Source: Stenopsyche tienmushanensis
Taxonomy: Eukaryota; Arthropoda; Insecta; Trichoptera; Stenopsychidae
Direction of reading: 5' to 3'
Length of the DNA: 64,000 bases
Assembly: GCA_008973525.1 (NCBI GenBank)
Contig: WACJ01000125.1
Location: 2,108,001 to 2,172,000 of the forward strand
Shown piece by piece: positions 33,985 to 45,164 of the stretch. The translations under genes were made by a program, and so were the position numbers. The notes under the pieces were generated by a model. It was not told the DNA's origin. It ran no database searches and saw nothing but the letters and a program-made list of their open reading frames with translations. The stretch's first letter is position 1; every line of letters starts with the position of its first letter.

Positions 33985-34480
33985 ATAAAATGAATGTGGG
34001 ATGAATTTAAACTCGAGCTGTTAATTGAGTTGCTGAAAGCAAGATTATGTGGATCAAATCGAGTATCTCTAGGAGTGGGTACGTCTCCAAAAATTTATGT
34101 AAATCACTGGCAAAGCGCTATTTGAAACGTCATTAATTATCCAGTTGTAATATATTATATCGTTAGATAGGTCATAAATTATGCGCTATAGAGAGATGTC
34201 ACATTGCTGCACCCGTCAGTTTCCTCCCGAGGTTTTCCGTGATGAATCTCATTATGACGAGGTGGAATAGTGGCGTAACGTTCAGCGAATGCTCTGTGTC
34301 TCTGCTTAATGCTCAAATTCACCGTGCAATTTGTTAGAGCAAATTTTGCAGAGCTTAATAAACATATGTTCAGGGCGTCGTCTCGCGTCTCGATAATTAA
34401 ACCGGCGACATTTCAAAGCATAAATTATTTTTATTGAGCGCAATTCGTTCCGTGCCTCTAGAAATTGGCGAGAAGCACCC
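33985..34480. other. Mixed-composition patch, possible conserved non-coding DNA
   Basis: Non-repetitive within the window, with several TAAT/ATTA cores (for example GTCATTAATTATCCAG) and TTTTTATTG-type sites. No open frame. A candidate regulatory region only by composition and motif. Confidence 0.15.
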
Positions 34481-34757
34481 TCTAGTCCAGTAACAGGACT
34501 TCATAAGGCTGCAGCATAGAGGGGGAATAGCATTATGGAACGTATTTCTTCTTAAAAAAATTTTTAAATTTCAAAAAGCTATAAATCATTTTCAAACCAA
34601 CTCTCTTAATACCCACTACAGTTCAATTACCAACATATGTTTTATATTTTGCAGTAATACTTTATTTGCCGGGAAATCGAATTTTCACATCTCCGTCCAA
34701 AATATGACAAAATCGATATTTCAATCAGTTATAATGATATGATTCTCATTATTATTA
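34481..34757. other. AT-rich DNA, nothing recognised
   Basis: No supported feature. Confidence 0.3.
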
Positions 34758-35296
34758 TATCGATTTTTTTACATTGTTTAATGCGAAAAGTATTAAATAT
34801 AGAATATTGATATTGAATGTGCTGACTAGGCACTCTTTAATAAATATAAAAATATTTTTTAAAATTTGACAAAGTATAATAGTGGGAGTGGGTAGAGCCA
34901 CGTAAATCAGTGCGCAAGCGATGACATTATTCACCATGGAAGTCTTAAGTCCTGAACAAGTAATTTGTAGCAAAAAAATTAAACATATTTTTATTTTGTA
35001 TAATATTGCGTATAGCTTAGACTACAATTAAGAAGAAATATTGGAAAATAAAAAAATAGTGAGCGATCGAAAAAAAGTTTGTGTTTTTACCAACATTTTT
35101 TGTAGTTTTTTGTTCATTAAATAAACACTTTTAAATATTTTTGGATGATTGTAGTTTATACGATGAAGACGTTTATTATACATAAGTCTGCCAAATTTCT
35201 TCAAAAGAATGCTAATCTAGGGCATGTGGAAGCACTTCCATGAGCTTGGAAAAAGTAGCTTCGAGAAAAACGCATTTAAAATTTCTCCTCTCAGCA
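34758..35296 (+). mobile_element. F-family element, copy F2
   Basis: Aligns with F3 from the CGATTTTTTTACATTGTTTA region through AATATAGAATATTGATATTG, GCTTAGACTACAATTAAGAA, ACCAACATTTTTTGTAGTTT and CTTCGAGAAAAACGCATTTA. Both inverted ends are missing. The right side is joined to B2. Confidence 0.55.
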
Positions 35297-36230
35297 GAGC
35301 AAATTTAAAATCGATGAAGTCATTGATGCTGTAACGTTTGAGGCGGGGGCGCTCTCGGGGCAGAGTCCCCGGGCGGCTCCCCGCCTCCACGTGCTCGTCG
35401 GGATGGCCGCGCTACCGCACGGGTCCGTTCTGCTATCGGGCTGTGTTGTACTGGACGAATGGATGGGAATACGAAGGGCGTTGAACAGAAAGACTCTCTT
35501 CACAGGATAACTATTTATTCCCCAGCACAGGTAGAGAGAGAGAGGTCTGGCTGCAGGAGGGACGACCTCCCGCAGCCAAGGCCAACGGACGACTCCCCGA
35601 CTCCCGCTTCCTGCGCGTCACTACCCAGCCGGTAACGATGCACGCGCAAGAAGCGATCGGTCGGTAAGCAGGTGCAATGTCTCCGCAGGGCCACAAGAGG
35701 TGGCGCTGCTAAAATAGCACATTGCACCTGAAGAGCAATGGAAGAGGCCGCTACTATGCGGGGATGATATATCGCCCACGCTATAATGCCATAAACACTG
35801 TTGATAGTATACAAGACCACATCATTTATCTACATAAACAATACACAAAAAATCGATTCATTTGCTCCTGCTTTAGAAGGAAATGATAATTGGACAAAGA
35901 CTCATTCAACAAGCAGCAACGAAAAAAAACCATTAAATAAATAAACACTGTCGATAGCACAAAATATTCGGTCATTTTTTTTGCGTACACAAATAACAGA
36001 CTTGAAATCGAAATCATTATTAGTCGATAAATTTGGGTTTACGATTTATACAATCGTGCGACGTATGCGGGGAAGCTCTCCGTCTCTGTCTCCCGAACTG
36101 CGCTACGTTCTCTCTATGTCTCTGTCTGTCTCCGAGCTCAATGTACAGAGTGTACATGAGTGCTCTTACTGAATAAGTGGAGAAGGATCGCAGGGTCTCC
36201 GATAGTACTCCTTTTGGGGTTAAATTTGAA
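35294..36230 (+). repeat. B-family copy B2, interrupted by solo LTR L5
   Basis: GAGCAAATTTAAAATCGATG before the LTR, and ATAAACACTGTTGATAGTAT, AAATGATAATTGGACAAAGA and CTTGAAATCGAAATCATTAT after it, follow B1 and B3. It continues with a CT-rich part (CTCTCCGTCTCTGTCTCC) shared with B4 and B5, and ends near ATAGTACTCCTTTTGGGGTT. Some 80 bp of the B consensus are missing next to the LTR. Confidence 0.55.
35330..35785 (-). mobile_element. Solo LTR, L-family copy L5, nested in B2
   Basis: A 456-bp full-length copy in reverse orientation, from TGTAACGTTTGAGG to CCCACGCTATA (one change from CTACA). ATGC flanks both sides (35326-35329 and 35786-35789), a 4-bp target duplication. It retains the GCGCGTCACTACCCAGCC block, the hairpin arms and a minus-strand AATAAA. 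Nesting shows that L5 inserted after B2. Open frames across it on the minus strand are by-products. Confidence 0.7.
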
Positions 36231-36639
36231 TAATGCTTAAATTTTTAATTTTTAAATTTTTGCTTTTTGAATAATGGAACAAAAAAATATTATTTTATAC
36301 ATTGATCCAACACGTTGCATGCCACCTCATACGTAAGCCTCAAGATGGGTGACTTACACGGGTCCGTTCACTATCGGATCGCGTTACAATCCACAGAGGC
36401 GAAAGAAGATGACTTACTGGGTGAGTGCTAACAAAAAAATCACATATTGCAGAATCGCAGCACATTAATGGATTTCAAAGATGGTTCAAATAATATATTT
36501 TTTTATGATTAAATCTTTAATACTGCGCCAAGTTTACGATCTTAAATTTTAAAACATAGACAAAAGAATGCGTGACGACAAGTGTATAAAAAAGGACATT
36601 TTCGTTGACAGAAGGTGTTAAATCATAATTATAAACGTA
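36231..36639. other. No feature recognised
   Basis: AT-rich, with a mixed patch at 36310-36420. Confidence 0.3.
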
Positions 36640-36960
36640 ATTCTCCTAACTACCCTCAAGTTGCTGGCCAAAATTGTGATTAGTTTTTACGAGAATCGCC
36701 GGGGCATAATCCGGTTAATGTCATCGCAGGGGGCTCCACGACCCCAACACAAGACACATGAATATTTCGGCAAAACTTAATGTAACCTCCCAAAAAGAAG
36801 GCATGGCGTGATTTTAATTTTTAATTAGAGCGGAAACCGGAAAATCGACGGCGAGGGAAAAATCTATTTAAATTTCCGGCGAGTATGGAGAGCCCGCGCA
36901 GGGCTCTTGCGGGGCGCGTGCTTCTGTCTAAATTATTTTCTGCAGAGTTAAAGCTCTATA
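36640..36960. other. Mixed-composition patch with GC hairpin
   Basis: Less AT-rich than flanks, non-repetitive here. GAGCCC-GCGCA-GGGCTC at 36890-36906 can form a 6-bp GC stem with a 5-nt loop, directly followed by TTGCGGGGCGCGTG. TTTTAATTTTTAATTAG lies upstream. Possible conserved non-coding DNA. Confidence 0.2.
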
Positions 36961-37879
36961 AATCGTAAATAATTAGACACAACTCTACAAAATTAAGGAA
37001 GTGGAGAATTCTGTTCGGTAAGCGTAGCCGGCATGCGATGTCGGAGAGGCTTTTAAGAAGCAGTTACTTCTTTTTTTTTCATTTATTTATTACATTACAG
37101 GGCCGATGCCAGGGGGGCGGACGCCCTCAAGTGTTTACGTTTGTCCGGTCAATATTTACTGTTATTTGAAGCGGATCAAAGCACAATATTTTCTTTCGTC
37201 TCTGGATTTGTCACCGTATCCAGCGACTGTGTCATCGATGGTATTTGCTTTGGTAAAGTATTCCGATCCGGCATCGAAGCGAATCAAAATATTTGGATAA
37301 ATTTACATATTTTTGAATAGTGAGAATGATATTTTCCTGCAATGCTTTCCTATTATACGACCGAACAGAGTAAACGAAAAAAAAACCTATTGAAGGACCA
37401 CAAGCGGACGTGATCGCTTTTCTAACCTAGGATTGTATGACAATCAGCTCTGTGATTTGATTAAACAAATTTAAATTTTATATGCATATTTTTGCTTTAA
37501 ATGAAAAATAGTATTATGAAAAATATAAACAAAAATGAATTAGCAATATTTACCTTTAAATGTATAATACTGTAATGCTTCTTCTTGCATTTAATTACGA
37601 GCTAATTGAAATATAACGTCAATGATTCAAAATTAACATTTTATTATATTTAATTACCAGATGCGTTCCCACGGAAACACAGACGATTTTTAGCATTATC
37701 TATTTAAACTATTTTTTATCTTTTCTCTTGACCTGAAAAAGTTTGCTGATGGACTCTGAAGAGATGGAACCAAATCTGATGAGTACACTGAATAAGGCAA
37801 AACTTCTCATACAAGCTCCTAAACCAGATGTGGTATAGTTAGAGGTTTCAAATATTCGAAATATTCGAGTTTGAGGAGT
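36961..37879. other. AT-rich DNA, nothing recognised
   Basis: No supported feature; the frame 37106-37300 has no known motif. Confidence 0.3.
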
Positions 37880-38440
37880 ATTCTATGTTCCAAGTGTCAG
37901 GGTTGTCGAAATAGATTTTTTTTTTCAAAATTTAACCTTCAAATCGCGTTTTTTATCTGTAGTCGTAATAAGACGAAAAAAGTGTTCTTGACGAAATGTG
38001 CAAGCGAATAAGAAATGTCAACTTCTAAATTCTTTAAAAAAAACTAACGACTGTTTTAAAGTTAGTTTTAAAATATTCTCTGGTTTATACCCTTTTCAAC
38101 GATATGTTAACATGCCATACAAATCATTTGATAAGTTGTTAAATTTCAAGAGATACCAATTTGCCAGGGTCAGGATTTAAAAAATACTTTTTATGCTGAA
38201 GATGTTTTTATCATTTTTTTTTTCAAATTGGCCACCTTAACTTCGTATGCACGCACGAAACTTTTTCCTTATTTCAACTGTAAACGATTATTCTATAAAT
38301 TAGGATTTCTTTTCTAGGCATCTCTGTCGTGTAAATTGATTCTTTTGGCGGCCCTATTCCATGGCTCGCACGATCTCCAGACCTGACACCACTGGATTTC
38401 TTTGTCTAGGGACGTGTCCTATTCCGCAGATTGCATGCAA
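37880..38440 (+). repeat. D-family copy D7
   Basis: Starts in the terminal region (CAAGTGTCAGGGTTGTCGAAATAG), then carries an internal block in reverse orientation (GCCAGGGTCAGGATTTAAAA, TTTTTCAAATTGGCCACCTT) and ends with a DDE-fragment unit (CTCCAGACCTGACACCACTG, GGATTTCTTTGTCTAGGGAC). The mixture of orientations shows internal rearrangement like that in D1. Confidence 0.5.
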
Positions 38441-39048
38441 CTAGTTTGAAAATAAACATGCATCCAAGATTTCAAATATGTTATATTTGCTTGAATTTAT
38501 TACGAATGAACTTAACTTCAATATAAAGTAGAACTTCACAAAAGTAGACTTAATGATAGGTCATCAAACGGTGCAAAGATGGCCTTACAGGCATAAATGG
38601 TTATGGCTGCACCCCTACACTACAGTATATAATAGTGTGCACGAAAATGCTTATTCTATGTATGAAGGCAAAACATTGAACAAAAAGTACACCATCATCT
38701 TCAAAAAAAACTTTATAGAGATGCATACAAATATTTATCGAACAATGCCTTCTTTACTTACGAAAAGTAGGTGGAATGCCTTACAGTCTAGTCATCACCA
38801 CTATCTCTTCAATTAAAGTTTATCTCCTGGCGGCATTGACCTGCTGAATATTTTTTTCGATTGACCCACATCCGAAACCACAAAATAAATAATGATCCAC
38901 ATTGACAACCAGTATTTATATATCGAATTTAACAGTAGTTGCTTTGTTCTCCCCTAGCCTTTAAGGATGGCACATTGCACAATAATCAGCACCAGTAGAT
39001 AAGAGTTAATCCAATTTCCTTATCTCCTGATAACAAGTCGAGGAAATG
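38441..39048. other. No gene recognised
   Basis: The 87-codon frame at 38553-38816 has no recognisable domain. It contains no obvious splice or promoter signal. Confidence 0.25.
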
Positions 39049-39158
39049 AAAAAGACGACACCACTGGATACTTTTTTTCTAGGGACGTGTCCTATTCTGT
39101 GGCTCGTAGAGTCTCCAGACCTGACACCACTGGATTTCTTTGTCTAGGGACGTGTCCA
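39049..39158 (+). repeat. D-family copy D8 (tandem DDE fragment only)
   Basis: One complete unit of the DDE fragment (CTATTCTGTGGCTCGTAGAG through GGATTTCTTTGTCTAGGGAC) preceded by the end of another, spaced about 64 bp. No termini. Confidence 0.55.
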
Positions 39159-40694
39159 GCAGTAATAACGAACTCTATTTGGGAGTGCTGTGCTTTCGTA
39201 TTTTAGCACTTTGCATGCGGGGTTGCTTTTGCTCGCTATGCATTGAACGCGAAAATGTAACGTTCACATAAAATGATTTTTATTGAACAGCCACGCGTAA
39301 TCAGTTTTATTTTTTTATATTTTTAAACTAAGAATTGTACATGTCATCTTTTACACTTTATAAATTGCAGTTTATTGAGATTACATTCTCCTCCCCCCCC
39401 CCCCCCCCCATTCAATGATGAAGATCATCTGCTCCCGCAAGCAATGTGTTAAAGCTGCTATGCACACGCAATACAAGACTCGCAGTAATCATTTCTAAAT
39501 GAACAAACCTGTTAATAAAGGCTCATCCATAATATTTATAATTATGGATAGCATCACGTAAGAATTTGTCTTAGGCTTAGTGAAATAAATAAGATTAGAA
39601 TATTATTATAGAGATTTAGAATTGAATAGATTACAATCAAATTATTTTACATAAATATGTTAAATCAATACAAAGACTTACCTTTAGAAGTGTCAGTCAT
39701 TCTTTGACGATAACACTCTGTATAGGTTTTAAGTTACTTATCAATAAAAATACGTCAATTTAACATTAATCTTCTTTGTGTGGCATACATTCGACCAGTT
39801 TTACCCTCAAGTCATGGTTGGTTAAAAATCCTATTTCCATACATACTATGGAATATAAAAATGCATTAGCGTGGCATCCAAAGCGCATAAAATGGAGTTA
39901 ATTTCAAAAACAAGGAAAATACAAAAAAAAATAATAACCTAGTTAATGGAATCATTTCAAAAATCAATTCTCCAACCTTTTTGCTTTTTGCACCTCCCCA
40001 GGGTGAATACAACCATCAAACAATATTGAGGGAGAATGTGTATCATTTATTTTTGCGTGCATGATATCAAAGGACTCATTTGATGAATCTCTATTTAATT
40101 AAAAATTTAAAAAAACATTCCACTAAGAGAAATTTTACTGAAAGCATTGAAAATGGGTGTCATAAATTCATGTTTATAAAAATATATAACACCTCTATAA
40201 ATTGAACGTTTTATTTATAAAAAAAAGTTTTGTGTTATCTGACGATAATTCGTGCGGCACCCAAATGTACCGTGGACCGTCAAGAATCTCTCTAACAATT
40301 CATCATATTGTTTGTCATTTAAATAACATAGTCTTATTTGAATTCCTTGATCTTACAGTATTAGCATGCAAAATGATGTTAAACTGATGTTATACAAAAA
40401 TCATCAGAAATTAAACATAAGATGCAATGCGAGTTTGGTAGAAACAATTTAGTAATATGAAACCTAACAGTAATATCGACGAAATTTTTTTGAGCCAAAT
40501 ATGGACCACCCTAATAAGTATATTGTTAATATAACGGCAATGATCCAATCCTATTTTGATTACCTTTCGTTAAGGCTCCAACTTAGAAATTAACAGTCGA
40601 AAGCAGAGCTTTTGCGGTTTTGTCATACGTATTATTAAAGCTAATGGTATAATGTTTTTGACATGATATTTCTATAGGCACGATAGGTCAAATT
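39159..40694. other. AT-rich DNA, with a C homopolymer
   Basis: A 17-nt run of C at 39393-39409. No other feature. Confidence 0.35.
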
Positions 40695-40915
40695 GGATCG
40701 ATCGTCACGAAAAGTGAGACTTCAATCGGCAATTGGTCAAAAAATAATGGAAATCGTTTGTACTCTCTGTCTTTATCGTACGAATCATATAAACGCTACG
40801 CGCATGCGCCACATGACCTGCTGTGTGTATCATACGTAGCATAAAGCGACCACTAGATTAGTAGCGTACGTTTTTTTATTATATATTACACAACACACTG
40901 CTTCATTTTTTAGGC
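40695..40915 (-). repeat. S-family copy S4
   Basis: Read on the minus strand: TATTATATATTACACAAC leader complement, CGTACGCTACTAATCTAGTG with GTCGCTTTATGCTACG (A-box-like CTAGTGG), GCGCATGCGCGTAGCG, CGTACGATAAAGACAGAGAG and ACCAATTGCCGATTGAAGTC. It is the most complete uninterrupted S copy, about 200 bp. Confidence 0.5.
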
Positions 40916-41837
40916 GGAAATTTATTAACAAATGGAAAAAACCAATGCATGAAAACATTTCTTATAATTAAATTAATGTGTTTCTGTCTAATATGCTCGT
41001 ATCTTCAAAATGATTAAATTGTGTTCAAAATTTGCTTTCAATGGGTTTTCATTAGAATTGAATGCAGCGCTTACTTTTTAATATTCGCCAGCAGAAGGTG
41101 CAAAGCGGAACGGCGATTTGTGAAGATAAATTGTGCACAATAATAAAGTCAAGCAGTGGTGGAGTGTGTGCCGTGAAATAGTAGAGTTTACTAAAATCCG
41201 GATAATCGCGCAATTAGCAGGTATAATTTAAAACAAGGGCCGGTTATTTGCGCCATCCATTATGAGCGCCAGGGGCGGCTTACAGGTGGGGGCCGTAAGT
41301 AAGGTGCGAATACACCGCATGCCAGACTGACACCCAAGACAGATGTAAGTCTCGCGGAACGGCTGGAAAATATTTAATTAAATCCAAAGGAGAAGCGTCG
41401 CCATCAAACAGACTGGGTCCCTCCATTGCTAGATTGCCGGATAACAGACAGTGGTGGGCAGGCGGGCCCTTCGTATGCAAATACGTGCCCGATGGCCCGG
41501 ATATGTCCGTCTTCCCGCACCTGTAAACTGAGCTCTTAGGGGAACATATCGCGCCTAATGGTGTACACATTCATTTAATTTAATAAATTCGAACAAGCCA
41601 ACGTGTCGTTGTCTAAATTATTCGAGCAGCATACAATTTGTCCAAGGATATCAACTATAATTATAAAATATCATTTAAACATAGGGCCCGATTAATGTGA
41701 CAATCGGAAATCTAGACATTGTATATTTTCATTATAATTTGTACGCATTTTCATTATATCCCGCAAAATATTCATCAAAGACCAAATATTGGTATATTGC
41801 GAGAAGATGTCTGTAAACTTCTCGGTATTTGAGCCGT
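40916..41837. other. Unique DNA with a GC-rich patch
   Basis: 41220-41560 is distinctly more GC-rich (GCGCCAGGGGCGGCTTACAG). The antisense 96-codon frame at 41280-41570 has no recognisable motif. Could be conserved non-coding DNA or an old repeat. Confidence 0.2.
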
Positions 41838-42252
41838 AACTATCTTCCGTCTCTCTTTAGGTACAATCTGCTATTTTAGTGGCGCCATCTTCTGTGGCGC
41901 TGCGGGGATATTGCACCTGCAATTACCAACCGATCGCTTCTTGCGCGTGCACCGTTGCCGGTTGGGTGGTGACGCGCAGGAGGCGGGAGTCGAAAAAAGT
42001 CAGTGGTTGGCCTTGGCTGCGGGAGGACGTCCTTTCCGCAGCCAGATCCCTTCTCTTGTGCTAAATAAAAAGTTACCTAGATAAGAGAGTCTTTTCGCTC
42101 GAAGCCCATCCACCCCCTTCCATCCGTCCGGCTATACATGATCCGATAGAAGAACGAATCCGTACGTTAACGCGGCTATCCCGACGAACGCGTAGGAGCG
42201 GGGAACTGCCAGGGGACTCTACCCCCGAGAGTGCCCCCGCTTCTACGTAACA
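41838..42252 (+). repeat. L-family copy L6 (5' truncated)
   Basis: Begins inside the family at CTTCCGTCTCTCTTTAGG and ends CTACGTAACA. It has the hairpin arms, GCGGGAGGACGTCCTTTCCG, AATAAA at about 42065 and the GGGACTCTACCCCCGAGAG block. It lies 8 bp from F3. Confidence 0.6.
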
Positions 42253-42260
42253 ATACGTAC

Positions 42261-42970
42261 GACGTTTCTGCCATGTTAGGTCTAAAAATGATCGATTTTT
42301 TAACATTTTTTTATGCAAAAAGTATTAAATATAGAATATTGATATTTAATGTGTTGACTAGGCAATCTTCATTGAACATAAAAATATTTTTTAAGCTTTG
42401 ACAAAGTATGGTAGTGGGAGTGGGGGGGGGGTAACGTATGTCGGTGCGCGAACGATGACATTCTTCACCACGGAAGTCCTAAGTACTGAACAGGTGATTT
42501 GCAGTAAAAAAATTAAACATATTTATACTTTGTATAATATTTTTTATAGCTTAGACTACAATTAAGAAGAAATATTGGAAAATAAAAAAATAGTAAGCAA
42601 TCAGAGAAAAGTCTCTGTTTTTACCAACATTTTTTTGTAGTTTTTTGTTTATTAAATAAAAACGTTTGAATATTTTTAGATAGTAATAGGTTAAACGAAG
42701 AATAAATTTATTTTACATGTATCTGCCAAATTACATAGAGAATGCTCATCTAGGGCGTGTGGGAGTACTACCGTGAACATGTTAAAAGTAGTTTCGAGAA
42801 AAACGCGTTTAAAGTTCGCGTCCTCTCCTCAGCTTCGCGCAGCACAGCTTCTCCTCAGTCGGTCTATAACATTGCGAATTTCTTTCATATCGACTTGAAA
42901 TTTACTGATAGTGTTCTTAAATATCGGTTCTTTCCGATGCATGAAGAAAAAATATTTTTTGAAGCGTCCC
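42261..42970 (+). mobile_element. F-family element, copy F3 (near full length)
   Basis: A 710-bp element starting CGACGTTTCTGCCATGTTAG and ending GAAGCGTCCC. The reverse complement of the latter end (GGGACGCTTC) corresponds to GGGACGTTTCTGCC at the start of F1, so the element has inverted ends. Interior shared with F1 and F2, including GTTTCGAGAAAAACGCGTTT. No transposase. The 73-codon frame at its right end is a by-product. Confidence 0.6.
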
Positions 42971-43469
42971 TTGTATAACTTTGATCTTGGGTCCGCAAAC
43001 TCTGCTTGGCGGCGCTGTCACTGGCATGCTCATAAATTAGTACAGGATGAGCTCTGATCGTGAAACGAATTACGAATTCTCTTTCAAAGTGGATGCAATT
43101 TAGTGCAAAGTCGACTTCTAAACCTATCCTTGATGAACCAGATTAACTAGAACCGGACTAGACTTGCCATCGAGTACAAACGGCAATATTCATTGAAACT
43201 GAGTTAAATACATTAGTATGGGGTTAAAAAGTTTTTTAATGGACGCCTAAAAGCTTAGCAAGCTTTTATTCGTTCATGCTAATTGGTTAAATTTTAATAC
43301 AAAAAAGCTTTCCTAGCAGTCAAAGTTTTTTTATGAAACAGATTAGCACCACTTTTGTCCAAAATAATCTGTGTAATATAACAATAATTAAATGAAGCCA
43401 ATTATTTTATATTCGATGTAAAAAACAGGATTATAAATTAATACATTTATACGTATGTGGTTTCAAGTA
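42971..43469. other. No feature recognised
   Basis: AT-rich with a mixed start. Confidence 0.25.
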
Positions 43470-43720
43470 TCAGATGACTATTTATGCGTCTGGTGCTAAT
43501 GCTGCACATGGCTGCCAGGCTTTAAATACGCTTAAATCTGGCTGATTTGCTGTGGAATATTTACAAAGTTTTAAATAAGTCGGCTTGTAATCATGCCGCA
43601 TAATTTCGCATCCCAAAACACAATACGCGAATACGTTTCGGCGCTCGTGGGCCAATGGTTCCGCTCCAGGCTCGTACGTGCCTCCTGCCTACGTGCACTA
43701 ACCAGGTGTAAAGATATATT
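43470..43720. other. Mixed-composition patch, possible conserved non-coding DNA
   Basis: Includes CTATTTATGCGTC, TTTAAATACGC and TGCCGCATAATTTCG; no coding potential and no repeat match in the window. Confidence 0.15.
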
Positions 43721-44699
43721 GAATTAGTCGGATGTTAATATCGTGTATAATCATTAAAGCCATATATTATTCAAGGCTCTACGCAATCTCGTTTCTACAC
43801 TTAATTTATTATTATTTCTATTGTGGGACTGATTTATATTTCTCCGAGCCGATTATGTCTTACACTTCCTTTTATCCGATTGCAATTACAAATTTCAACA
43901 AACAGAAGATACGCTACGAAATTAAGCACCGTTAATTTTGCACCACTTGATGGAGGACCAACCGCGAGGAATTCCAAATGTATTTTTAAATTGAAAATGT
44001 TTAACTATTTGTTTGGAAAATAAAATTTTGCACATGATTAAGATGAAAAATATTTTTTTCCAATTTACTTTTAATGATAAAAAAAATTATTAATATGAAA
44101 TGCATGTATGCAGAGTCTATTAGGAGACAAGGCGTTCACCTGGATGTAAACCACAAGTGTATAAATTATGTTCACTAATGAATCTAACATGTTAACCCTT
44201 TCCTTCCTCATGGGATTATTAAAAGATATTTGATATGCAAGCCATTTAGAAATCCAAAACATTTTATAAACGTGTTGGATATAAATCTGATTAATATTTC
44301 ATCTTGAGTCTTGTAGAACAGTACATTCAATTTTACATACATATCAAATCCAGGTATTTTTATCCACACTTGCACATTATTCGGCAGCTCCCACGCAGTG
44401 CACGCCAGCCAACTCTTCATCGAGCATATTTCATTAGGCAAGCAATGAATACACTAAAAAAATTGAGACAAATCCTTTTACAGACAGTCTCTATCGAGAC
44501 ACGGTTCAAGAAACACATTTATATTATCATTACAAAGCAAGAATTGCGAATTTATTATTTTTGTATCGAATTATGTCCAATTATCTATAAACAAGGTCAA
44601 GGCCAAGCAATAGATGGATTTGCAACATTACATACTAATTTTATGCGATAAAGAAACATGTAAATAATAACAAAAAAATAACAGACATGAAATATGTAT
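43721..44699. other. AT-rich DNA, nothing recognised
   Basis: The plus frame 44304-44651 (115 codons) is low in recognisable features. The motif GGTTCAAGAAACAC at about 44505 recurs near 62984, hinting at a further decayed repeat. Confidence 0.25.
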
Positions 44700-44790
44700 A
44701 AGAGAAATGAGACATGGGGTCACGAAAGATGAAACTCCAACCGGCAATTGATCGGAAAGAAAGGGATAATTATTTGTACTGTCATTATGT
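44700..44790 (-). repeat. S-family fragment
   Basis: GTCACGAAAGATGAAACTCC then AACCGGCAATTGATCGGAAA match the distal end of S4 and S5 in the same orientation. Remaining parts absent. Confidence 0.45.
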
Positions 44791-44869
44791 ATTTTATTTT
44801 AGTGTAAAATATTAACCCCTCAAAGAGGTAAGACACAATGTTGTGTCCGAATCCCATTCATCCAGAAAA

Positions 44870-45164
44870 AGCATTCTTATACGTTGAGCTCGGAGACAAA
44901 CAGAGACGGATAGTGTCTGCACGTTAAATTTGAATAGAAACAGAGACGGAGAGAGTATCTTGCGTACATCGTACGATTGTATAGATCGTTAACCCAAATG
45001 TATCGACTAATAATATGTGAATGACATAATGAATCGATTTCAAGTGTATTGTTTATGTGTACTCGAAAAAAAAACCGAATATTATATGCTATCAATTGTA
45101 TTTATATTTATTTATGTACAAACTTCATATACGATGCGGCAGTCCTGACAGATAAGTGGATTTC
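44870..45164 (-). repeat. B-family copy B4, continuous with S5
   Basis: GACGGAGAGAGTATCTTGCG, CATCGTACGATTGTATAGAT, TGTATCGACTAATAATATGT and GAATCGATTTCAAGTGTATT are the reverse complement of the right part of the B consensus. The sequence runs through GACAGATAAGTGGATTTCAC directly into S5 at 45165 with no gap. Confidence 0.5.

Noticed and set aside
38553..38816. 87-codon frame as a gene
   Set aside because: Peptide has no recognisable motif and the region is flanked by D fragments; chance is the simpler explanation.
44304..44651. 115-codon frame as a gene
   Set aside because: No domain, no splice or promoter context, typical AT-rich composition, and it overlaps possible repeat DNA.
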